From Verrucomicrobiales bacterium (GTDB lineage: Bacteria; Verrucomicrobiota; Verrucomicrobiia; Limisphaerales; Palsa-1400): a stretch of DNA of 10,626 nucleotides. The first letter of the stretch is position 1; each line of letters starts with the position of its first letter. The DNA lies in contig JAQGOW010000556.1 of NCBI GenBank assembly GCA_028293405.1, positions 1 to 10,626 of the forward strand, written 5' to 3'. The position numbers were made by a program, and so were the translations under genes. The notes beneath the pieces are model-generated. The model did no database searches and was not told the DNA's origin. It worked only from the letters and a program-made list of their open reading frames with translations. This document shows positions 1 through 5,464 of the stretch, piece after piece.

Positions 1-1086
1 CAGACGACGTTGTTGACGAAACGGTTTCAGGAACATGTGCCGTTGAAACATGTGATGGTGTGTTCATCGGGAACGGCGGCGTTGCACATCGCGGTGGCCA
101 CGGCGGGCATTGCGCCCGGTGATGAAGTGATTACGACGTCCTTCACGGATATTGGAACGGTCATCGGCATTTTGTTTCAACAGGCGGTGCCGGTTTTTGC
201 CGACCTCGAACCGCACACGTATCAAGTGAGCGCGCGCACGATTGAACCGTTGATCACGCCGCGCACGAAAGCGATTATCGCAGTGCATCTCGGGGGCAAT
301 CCGTCGCAGATCGCGGAACTAAAAGCGCTGGCTGATAAGCACAAGCTGGTGCTCATTGAGGATTGCGCGCAGGCGTGGGGCGCGAAATATCGCGGCGAAT
401 CGGTCGGCACTACCGGACATATTGCGTGTTTTTCGCTGCAGACTTCCAAGCACATCACTTGTGGTGACGGCGGGATGGTGGCATCGAATGATGAAAAGTT
501 TGGGCCGTTGTTGCATCGCTTTGGCGACAAAGGCGGCGACCGCGGTTTGCCGGGGTTCCAAGCAGATCGATTGGCGACGAATTACCGGATGAGCGAGTTG
601 CAAGCAGGGTTTGCCGCGGCGCAGATGGAACGGCTGGAAGGCATTGCGAGCACACGTGCGGTGTTAGGTAATTTATTGACGCAAGAATTACGTGGGGTCG
701 AGGGCATCACGACTCCCGAGGTGCACCCGGAGAATCGTTGCACGTATTGGCATTATATGTTGCGCATGGATCCGAAGAAGTTGCGCTGCACGCGTGCGCA
801 ATTTGTGAAGGCGCTGGCAGCGGAAGGCGCGGCTTTCAGCAATGGTTATATCCCGACGTTGTTGCATCAGATGCCGGTGTTCAAAGAGCACGGTTTTTTT
901 GCCGGTCGTTGGCCGATTAAAGAAATGGGGATGACGAAAATGGATTATTCCCAAGTGATGCTGCCTGAAGCGCAAAGCATTCTGGAGACGTGCTCGCACA
1001 CGCAGATTCACGAGGGCATGACGGAGGATTACATTCGCGACGTGGCGATGGCGGTGCGCAAGGTGGCGAAGTATTACGCGGTCTAA
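1..1086 (+). CDS. DegT/DnrJ/EryC1/StrS family PLP aminotransferase (5' partial)
   Basis: This is a fold-type I PLP-dependent sugar aminotransferase. The family transfers an amino group, usually from glutamate or glutamine, to a keto-sugar or keto-inositol. Residues below are counted from the TTG at 10. SSGTAALH (19-26) is the phosphate-binding loop. IEDCAQAWGA (116-125) holds D118, which should contact the PLP pyridine nitrogen. SLQTSKHITCGDGGMV holds the Schiff-base lysine K147 (bases 448-450). NYRMSELQAG (191-200) is the family signature before the C-terminal domain. The frame is open to base 1 and the protein lacks roughly 40-50 residues that normally precede the SGTAAL motif, so the TTG at 10 is not the true start. 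It ends with TAA at 1084-1086. The substrate cannot be told from sequence; amino-sugar or polysaccharide synthesis is the usual role. No other sugar-pathway gene lies in the window. Confidence 0.92.
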   Translation, partial: QTTLLTKRFQEHVPLKHVMVCSSGTAALHIAVATAGIAPGDEVITTSFTDIGTVIGILFQQAVPVFADLEPHTYQVSARTIEPLITPRTKAIIAVHLGGNPSQIAELKALADKHKLVLIEDCAQAWGAKYRGESVGTTGHIACFSLQTSKHITCGDGGMVASNDEKFGPLLHRFGDKGGDRGLPGFQADRLATNYRMSELQAGFAAAQMERLEGIASTRAVLGNLLTQELRGVEGITTPEVHPENRCTYWHYMLRMDPKKLRCTRAQFVKALAAEGAAFSNGYIPTLLHQMPVFKEHGFFAGRWPIKEMGMTKMDYSQVMLPEAQSILETCSHTQIHEGMTEDYIRDVAMAVRKVAKYYAV

Positions 1087-1096
1087 ACAACTACAG

Positions 1097-1172
1097 GTCC
1101 AAAGCGCCAGAGGACTCGCGCAGTCCAAGACGCTTCGCGTGGTTCTTTGGCCCGGGGTTTAACCAACCCCGG
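1097..1172. repeat. Nested palindromes between aminotransferase and sigma gene; possible dispersed repeat or weak terminator
   Basis: An outer stem CCAAAG (1099-1104) pairs with CTTTGG (1145-1150). It encloses two hairpins: GGACT-CGCGC-AGTCC (1112-1126) and ACGC-TTC-GCGT (1130-1140). A separate 8-bp perfect hairpin follows, CCGGGGTT-TAACC-AACCCCGG (1152-1172). The hairpin at 1152-1172 could end the aminotransferase transcript, but no T-run follows it, so it is a poor intrinsic terminator. The GCGCCAGAGGACT...AGTCC wording reminds me of intergenic palindromic repeats common in this group, but I cannot confirm copies elsewhere. Confidence 0.45.
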
Positions 1173-1227
1173 TGCATTGGTTAACATTCTTTGTCACCTT
1201 TTCTTCAAACGGCCCACTTATGCGTAT

Positions 1228-2841
1228 ATGATGACCGCCACGATGAGCGCATCGGCGCAAGGCAACGATTCTGAATTGGTCGCACGCAGCCTTGCGGGCG
1301 ATCGCCATGCTTTCGGCGAAATCGTCGCGCGCTACCAATCTCTCGTCTGTTCCCTCGCTTACTCCGCCACCGGCAGCCTCGCGCAAAGCGAAGATCTCGC
1401 CCAGGAAACATTTCTGGCGGCGTGGAAACAACTCAACGCCTTGCGGGAACCGGCCAAGCTCCGGTCGTGGCTCTGCGCGATTGCGCGCAACATCATCAAC
1501 AATAACTTCCGCAAACAAGGTCGCGAACCGGTTTACCAAGCGGCCCAACTCGAAGACATCGACGAACCGAGCGCGCAGCAAAAAGCGCCGGTTGACGAAG
1601 CCATCAGCAAAGAAGAAGAAGCGCTCTTGTGGCGTTCCCTCGAATCGGTCCCGCCACTGTATCGTGCACCGTTGATTTTATTTTATCGCGAAGGTCAATC
1701 GGTCGAGCGCGTGGCGGCAGCGTTGGAAATCTCCGAGGACAACGCGAAACAACGTCTCTCGCGCGGTCGCAAATTACTTCAGGAACAAGTCACCGCGTTT
1801 GTCGAAGGTGCATTGACTCGAAGCGTGCCGGGAAAGGCTTTTACCATTGCCGTTGTGGCTTCCTTGCCTGTGTCGATGACCATTTCTGCAAAAGCCGCGA
1901 CGATGGCTGCCGGCGCAGCGAAGGGCAGTTCCTCCGCCAAAGCCGCCGCTGCCACGGGTTTGTTGGGCGCACTCCTGACGCCGTTCATGGCCGTGTTCGG
2001 CACGTGGATGGGATATCGGTTGGCCATCGAGGCCTCGCAATCGGAAGCCGAACGGGTCTTCGTGAAACGTTCCTACAAGACCATCCTGATCTTCGCGCTC
2101 GGCACCGGCATCCCGATGTTTTTGATCATGGTCTTCGCCCAGGAACTCAATGCCATTCGCAAAGGTTTGTTCGCGACCTTACTTCTGAGCGTCGGCGCGA
2201 TTTGGCTGGTGACATTTGGCTATCTCTCCATCACGCAATGGAAACGCCGCGCGCGCATGCTGAAAGTGCTCGAGGCCGAAGGCCTGCCCTACAAGGCCAG
2301 ACCCTATCGCGAATATCTCTGCGCACATCGGTTCCTTGGCTTGCCGCTTTATCACATCCGCATCGGCGGCGGCATGACTGCGCAAAGAAAAACCGTCAAA
2401 GCGTGGATCGCAATTGGCGACTGCGCTATCGGCGGGCTCTTCGCTTTCGGCGGCGTGGCGATCGCGCCAGTTAGCATCGGCGGGTGCGCTATTGGGCTCT
2501 TGCCCTTCGGCGGCTGTGCAATTGGCGGGCTGGCCCTGGGCGGATTTGCGCTCGGCTATTTTGCTTTCGGTTCCATCGGCGCTGGATGGTTCTCATTCTC
2601 CGCCGCTGCGATTGCCTGGAAAGCAGCCTCGGGAGGTGTCGCTCTCGCTCACGATTATGCAGTGGGCGGCTATGCCGAAGCGTTGCAATCCAACAATGAA
2701 GCTGCGAAGCAGTTCATCCTCGCCCAACCCTTCTTTCGGCTCGGCTATGCGACACTGAAATATTTGCCGTTGCTGAACCTAGTCTGGGTTGTCCCGATGT
2801 TCAGATGGTGGCGGGCGGTGAAAAAGGCGAAGCAATCTTAG
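1228..2841 (+). CDS. ECF-type RNA polymerase sigma factor fused to a membrane domain
   Basis: Starting from ATG 1228 the protein has 537 residues, against about 180-200 for an ordinary ECF sigma factor. Sigma region 2 spans about residues 16-98; it includes EDLAQETFLAAW and RSWLCAIARN, and binds the -10 element and core polymerase. Region 4 spans about 128-185, with the helix-turn-helix SVERVAAALEISEDNAKQRL. The C-terminal half has candidate membrane segments near 204-221, 239-263, 284-303, 312-334 and 511-529. It also has a Gly/Ala pentad-repeat stretch at 395-470 and ends in a basic tail. Tandem ATGs at 1228 and 1231 and another ATG at 1243 are possible starts; none has a clear Shine-Dalgarno sequence. 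The open frame reaches back to a TTG at 1147, but that extension has no family support. I infer that the membrane half tethers and controls the sigma domain, replacing a separate anti-sigma gene, since none is adjacent. Its signal and targets are unknown. Confidence 0.9.
   Translation: MMTATMSASAQGNDSELVARSLAGDRHAFGEIVARYQSLVCSLAYSATGSLAQSEDLAQETFLAAWKQLNALREPAKLRSWLCAIARNIINNNFRKQGREPVYQAAQLEDIDEPSAQQKAPVDEAISKEEEALLWRSLESVPPLYRAPLILFYREGQSVERVAAALEISEDNAKQRLSRGRKLLQEQVTAFVEGALTRSVPGKAFTIAVVASLPVSMTISAKAATMAAGAAKGSSSAKAAAATGLLGALLTPFMAVFGTWMGYRLAIEASQSEAERVFVKRSYKTILIFALGTGIPMFLIMVFAQELNAIRKGLFATLLLSVGAIWLVTFGYLSITQWKRRARMLKVLEAEGLPYKARPYREYLCAHRFLGLPLYHIRIGGGMTAQRKTVKAWIAIGDCAIGGLFAFGGVAIAPVSIGGCAIGLLPFGGCAIGGLALGGFALGYFAFGSIGAGWFSFSAAAIAWKAASGGVALAHDYAVGGYAEALQSNNEAAKQFILAQPFFRLGYATLKYLPLLNLVWVVPMFRWWRAVKKAKQS
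2410..2637 (+). repeat. Protein-level pentad repeat A-[I/L/F]-G-x-x within the sigma-fusion protein
   Basis: Fifteen consecutive coding pentads start at 2410, with one extra residue in the second unit. They read AIGDC, AIGGL(F), AFGGV, AIAPV, SIGGC, AIGLL, PFGGC, AIGGL, ALGGF, ALGYF, AFGSI, GAGWF, SFSAA, AIAWK and AASGG. Position 1 is nearly always a small residue, position 2 a large aliphatic or Phe, and position 3 Gly in the core units. This resembles the period of pentapeptide-repeat solenoids, but the phase differs from their usual A-(D/N)-L-x-x. It may form a hydrophobic solenoid or tightly packed membrane helices. Codons vary between units, so this is an old, protein-selected repeat and not a recent DNA duplication. 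Confidence 0.75.
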
Positions 2842-2850
2842 CCACTGATG

Positions 2851-2872
2851 AAACACAGATTAAACACGGATT
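2851..2872 (+). repeat. Two-copy 11-mer tandem repeat (AAACACRGATT)
   Basis: AAACACAGATT (2851-2861) is followed directly by AAACACGGATT (2862-2872), differing at one base. It sits just after the sigma gene stop. ACACGGATT-type runs are familiar intergenic repeats in environmental bacterial genomes; that link is from memory. No coding or RNA role is visible. Confidence 0.6.
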
Positions 2873-2890
2873 ATTAAGCCAGTTTTTTAC

Positions 2891-2970
2891 CACAGAGACA
2901 CAGAGGCACAGAGAGGAGACGATTAACGGCCCTGTTTTCCGGTCTCCCTCTGTGTCTCTGTGCGTCTGTG
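2891..2970. repeat. Long imperfect CACAGAG inverted repeat, likely bidirectional terminator or MITE-like element
   Basis: The left arm (2891-2920) begins with three tandem 8-mers: CACAGAGA, CACAGAGG and CACAGAGA. The right arm (2942-2970) is its near reverse complement, with about three mismatches and one gap over 30 positions. A 21-base loop (2921-2941) separates the arms. T-rich stretches flank the element: TTTTTT at 2883-2888 on the left and ATTTTCTTGT at 2971-2980 on the right. It lies between two genes that face each other, so the hairpin could stop transcription from both sides. CACAGAG-type inverted repeats recur in many unrelated genomes as intergenic elements; that is general recollection. 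It carries no open reading frame of its own. Confidence 0.7.
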
Positions 2971-3013
2971 ATTTTCTTGTGGCGTTGGTGTTTTGGTAAA
3001 TATAAAATACAGA

Positions 3014-3175
3014 TCACCTCCGCGCTTTGATTTCGCGACTTTGGTTTTTCTTTTTCCCACCAGCGACACCGCTTTGCGCACGCATGCGCAAGCCGCCGGA
3101 TTGTTGTCCGCCACCGCGTTGCATGCCCATGGTTTTCGCGGTTTGTTTGGATTTGTTTTTCTTGTTCGTAGCCAT
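3014..3175 (-). CDS. Small, very basic hypothetical protein (53 aa)
   Basis: I do not recognise a family. The ATG at 3175-3173 is preceded by GGGAAGGGAG (3190-3181) with five bases of spacing, the best ribosome binding site in the window, which makes this small gene credible. The product starts MATNKKNKSKQTAK and ends KKKNQSREIKARR. It is rich in Lys, Arg, Gln and Gly, has no acidic residue except one Glu, and has no membrane segment. Such composition suggests nucleic-acid or ribosome binding, but that is inference only. It lies 79 bases downstream of rmuC on the same strand; the shared direction may allow cotranscription, although its own ribosome binding site suggests separate and perhaps high expression. 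A longer frame starting at 3199 is possible but would swallow the Shine-Dalgarno sequence. Confidence 0.7.
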   Translation of the reverse strand: MATNKKNKSKQTAKTMGMQRGGGQQSGGLRMRAQSGVAGGKKKNQSREIKARR

Positions 3176-3180
3176 GATGA

Positions 3181-3190
3181 CTCCCTTCCC
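3181..3190 (-). promoter_or_regulatory. Strong Shine-Dalgarno sequence of the small basic protein gene
   Basis: On the minus strand GGGAAGGGAG is followed by TCATC and then the ATG at 3175. It settles the start of the 53-residue gene and excludes the longer frame from 3199. Most other genes here lack such a site, so this gene stands out as probably well translated. Confidence 0.7.
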
Positions 3191-3254
3191 TTTTGGCAAA
3201 GCTACGCGTACTCACCGATGATGCAAGGGGCGTTGCGCTTTTCATTACCCGCGC

Positions 3255-4625
3255 TCAACTGGGCGGCAACCGCAACATCGGCTCGACCGGCTGACCTTCC
3301 GCCAACGCTCTCGCACTCACATCCCCACCACCAAGCTTCAACAATTTCACCCCGCTTGGCCGGACACGCGTTTCGTAACTGCCCACCGCATCGTTATACG
3401 CTTTGGATGCCTGTTCCAAACCGCCACGAATCTTTTCAAAATGTTTACTGAACACCACCATGCGCTCGAACAATTCCTGCGCGCTCGTCGCGATCTCGCG
3501 CGCATTTTCGGTTTGCGCATGTTGCTGCCAGCTCATGCTGACGGCACGCAGGAGCGCAATGAGCGAAGCTGGTGTTGCCAGCATAATTTGCTTTTTCGCC
3601 GCCCACACGATGAGGTCGCGGTCGGCTTCGAGCGCCGCGCTGAACAGCGATTCCGCAGGCAGAAACAGGACGACGTAATCGAGCGCATTCGAGAATTGCC
3701 GCGGGTAATCACGGTCAGCGAGCGCTTTGATTGTCGCCTTCAACTTGGTAGCGTGCGCCGACAACGCCTCATTGCGTTTTACTTCATCGGCCACATCGAT
3801 CGCGTTGAGAAAATCGAGGTCGGGCACCTTGGCATCAACGATGATGATCCGATTACCGGGCAGGCGAATGGTCAGGTCGGGTTTCGAATCACCTGATTGA
3901 TCCTGCTCCGTGAAATCGCAATGTGCGCTCATGCCGGCAGCCTCGACAACGTTGCGCAACGTTTCTTCACCCCAGCGACCGCGCGCCTGATTCGAACTGA
4001 GCACCTTGCGCAACTGCAACGTTTCACTGGAAAGCGTCTGGGAATTTTGCGCGAGGCTCTCCAACTGCTTCTTCACTTCACCAAGCGTGCTGGCCTGCGA
4101 GGTCTCACTCTGTTGCAAGCGACGCTGGTAGGACTCGAGTTGTTCCTTGAGGGGCTGGACCAAAGCGGCGATTGCCTCCTGTCGTTTGCCCAAATCACCT
4201 TTGGCCGTTTCCTGGAACTTCGCGAGCGTCTCATTTGCGAGCGCAAGAAATTGCGGCTGCGTCTGTTTCAACGCGTCCGCGCTCAGCGCCTTGAACGATT
4301 CCTTCAAATCCACCAGCGCCTTTTCCTGCGCCGACTTGGCGTCCGCCAAAGTGCGATCGTGCAATGCCTGCGCTTTTTCGAGGAGCAGATGTGATGCGTC
4401 CCGTTCCGATTCGGCTTTTGCCAATCCCACGCAAATTTGGTTCACCTGTTGTCGCGCTTGCGTCAATTCGCTTTCACGCTGCGCAAGGCGTTGCTTCAAG
4501 TCTTCTTCGAGCCGATTATCCGCGCTCACGACAGGCGCCGATTTGCGGCCCTTCACAAAACCAATCGCCCACCCAAGCACCGCGCCGACGATTAATCCGA
4601 TCAGGACGTAAAGAATATTTGCCAT
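3255..4625 (-). CDS. rmuC: DNA recombination protein RmuC
   Basis: This is a full-length RmuC homologue of 456 residues (E. coli RmuC is about 475). Residues 4-24 form an N-terminal membrane anchor (ILYVLIGLIVGAVLGWAIGF). Residues about 36-205 are a long Glu/Gln/Lys-rich coiled coil. The RmuC core follows at about 210-430, with RGRWGEETLRNVVEAAGM (215-232), then KPDLTIRLPG and IIIVDAKVPDLDF (248-272). D250, D264 and K266 fit the PD-(D/E)xK nuclease-like pattern proposed for the family. Loss of RmuC in E. coli raises inversion at short inverted repeats, so it is linked to limiting recombination; the biochemical activity is less settled. The ATG at 4625 has no clear Shine-Dalgarno sequence but places the anchor at the very N-terminus, as in the family. 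TGA is at 3257-3255. Confidence 0.95.
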   Translation of the reverse strand: MANILYVLIGLIVGAVLGWAIGFVKGRKSAPVVSADNRLEEDLKQRLAQRESELTQARQQVNQICVGLAKAESERDASHLLLEKAQALHDRTLADAKSAQEKALVDLKESFKALSADALKQTQPQFLALANETLAKFQETAKGDLGKRQEAIAALVQPLKEQLESYQRRLQQSETSQASTLGEVKKQLESLAQNSQTLSSETLQLRKVLSSNQARGRWGEETLRNVVEAAGMSAHCDFTEQDQSGDSKPDLTIRLPGNRIIIVDAKVPDLDFLNAIDVADEVKRNEALSAHATKLKATIKALADRDYPRQFSNALDYVVLFLPAESLFSAALEADRDLIVWAAKKQIMLATPASLIALLRAVSMSWQQHAQTENAREIATSAQELFERMVVFSKHFEKIRGGLEQASKAYNDAVGSYETRVRPSGVKLLKLGGGDVSARALAEGQPVEPMLRLPPS

Positions 4626-4818
4626 GGCGCGAGGGTTTTCGGACTAAGGAATTAGTAAATCATGCTCGACCAGTTCGATCCCGTAATCGTGTTCTTGGCC
4701 ACGTCGCGAACACAATATCGAACGCGTCGGGAAAGCTGCCGTAAAATATTCGGCTTTCCAAAACGCGCCGGGTTGCGCCGCGTTCTGAAAAAGTCGTCAA
4801 GCGTCCGCACTCCAAGCA
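4626..4818. other. Intergenic gap between rmuC and lipoprotein gene; no convincing gene
   Basis: Only a minus-strand open frame of 55 codons (4652-4819) is visible. It opens with a GTG that overlaps the lipoprotein stop (TAGTG) and ends at TAA 4654-4652. It has no Shine-Dalgarno sequence, no recognisable motif and is Arg-rich. A second frame is open over much of the same stretch from a TGA to a TAG without a start codon. I regard both as chance or as decayed sequence. The promoter of rmuC must lie here, but I cannot point to -35/-10 boxes with confidence. Confidence 0.4.
4762..4784 (-). terminator. Possible weak terminator after the lipoprotein gene
   Basis: AACGCG (4762-4767) pairs with CGCGTT (4779-4784) around an 11-base loop. 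On the minus strand the stem is followed by TTTT and then GGAAAG. A second inverted pair, GGAAAG/CTTTCC (ends near 4731 and 4759), lies beyond it. The T-run is short, so termination efficiency is doubtful. Confidence 0.3.
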
Positions 4819-5199
4819 CTACTTCCGCTCGATAATTTCCAGCTTAAATTCGGGCGAGGTCTTGCTGTCGGGCAGTGCGCGAGGGATGGCGTTCACGTAG
4901 TAGTCAAACTTGAACTGGTAACGAACGGCGCTGACACTCGGCGGCACCGGGATCATCGTTTCCCAACGATTTTCCACGCGGGGCACGCGGCGCATTTCGT
5001 AAACTTCGTTGCCGACCAGCACCAGCGGCTTCATCGATTCGTCGCGAATGGTGCGTTGGCGGCTATTCCAGGCGGCTTCGACCTGATAATAACCGGTCGA
5101 GTTACGCGGCAGCTTGCTCGGGGTGAGGTTGGTGATCGAGGTGCATCCGGCGAGGATGATGGTCGAAAGTGCTAAAACGCTTAGAAAAAATTTTCGCAT
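4819..5199 (-). CDS. Small exported lipoprotein of unknown function (126 aa)
   Basis: The N-terminus MRKFFLSVLALSTIILAGC is a classic type II signal peptide: a basic start, a hydrophobic core and the lipobox LAGC with Cys19. The +2 residue is Thr, so by the E. coli rule it would go to the outer membrane. The mature part of about 107 residues has no membrane segment and alternates hydrophobic and polar residues. Segments such as GYYQVEAAWNSRQRTIRD and VRYQFKFDYYVNAIPRALPD look like beta strands of a small sandwich; the fold is a guess and I do not know a named family. The ATG at 5199 has AGGG about seven bases upstream. A longer frame from 5277 would put 26 residues before the signal peptide and is rejected. 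It is divergent from the gene at 5465. Confidence 0.85.
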   Translation of the reverse strand: MRKFFLSVLALSTIILAGCTSITNLTPSKLPRNSTGYYQVEAAWNSRQRTIRDESMKPLVLVGNEVYEMRRVPRVENRWETMIPVPPSVSAVRYQFKFDYYVNAIPRALPDSKTSPEFKLEIIERK

Positions 5200-5464
5200 A
5201 AACACCCTGTTGTTTTTGGGTGAAGCGATGTTGAGGGTGTTAGCCGATGAATTCAAGCACGAGTTGTTAACGCCCAACAGATTGAACCTTTTGTGGTGGG
5301 GCCTTCGCCGGCAACGAGGCTGGAGGCAATTCTCACGTGCGAACTCTCCTGAAGGGCGGGGTTCAACTGGCGTTGCTGCGGAGGAACGCCGAACGCCCCT
5401 TCGCAGCCCGCATTCCGAAAAGCGGCGCTCGTATCATACCGGTTTCTGTTCTACAATCCTCACC
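5200..5464. promoter_or_regulatory. Divergent intergenic region serving lipoprotein and Tat-lipoprotein genes
   Basis: This 265-base region must hold both divergent promoters. For the plus-strand gene, TACAAT (5452-5457) is a good -10 match only seven bases before the ATG at 5465, with no clear -35 box and no Shine-Dalgarno sequence; this suggests a leaderless transcript. TATCAT (5432-5437) is an alternative -10. For the minus-strand lipoprotein the leader contains repeated CACCC/GGGTG blocks close to its ribosome binding site. No coding sequence in the region is credible. Confidence 0.4.
5201..5241 (-). promoter_or_regulatory. Leader hairpin that could mask the lipoprotein ribosome binding site
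   Basis: On the minus strand the Shine-Dalgarno-like AGGG lies within GGGTGTT (5207-5201), just before the ATG at 5199. It can pair with a perfect 7-base complement AACACCC at 5241-5235. Alternatively, the GGGTG part can pair with a closer CACCC at 5222-5218, leaving a 10-base loop. The two pairings exclude each other and both cover the ribosome binding site. A regulatory role is inference. Confidence 0.3.

Noticed and set aside
1147..1227. TTG start for the sigma-fusion gene
   Set aside because: The extra 27 residues include part of the GC-rich hairpin and have no sigma-factor homology; the ATGs at 1228-1245 sit directly before region 2.
1629..2474. 281-codon plus-strand open frame inside the sigma gene
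   Set aside because: It is in another frame of a gene with clear sigma and membrane domains, is Arg/His/Ser-rich, and has no family features.
2891..2970. CRISPR-like array from the CACAGAG units
   Set aside because: The units are 8 bases without spacers and lie in inverted arms, with no cas genes.
2874..3245. Long minus-strand frame covering the CACAGAG repeat and the small basic gene
   Set aside because: Its translation is largely inverted-repeat sequence and it competes with the 53-residue frame, which has the strong Shine-Dalgarno sequence.
3897..4394. 165-codon plus-strand open frame inside rmuC
   Set aside because: It is an antisense shadow of the conserved rmuC coiled coil and core, with no recognisable motif or ribosome binding site.
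5114..5464. Upstream extension of the Tat-lipoprotein frame by 117 codons
   Set aside because: It overlaps the start of the lipoprotein gene on the other strand, has no domain match, and would bury the twin-arginine signal inside the protein.
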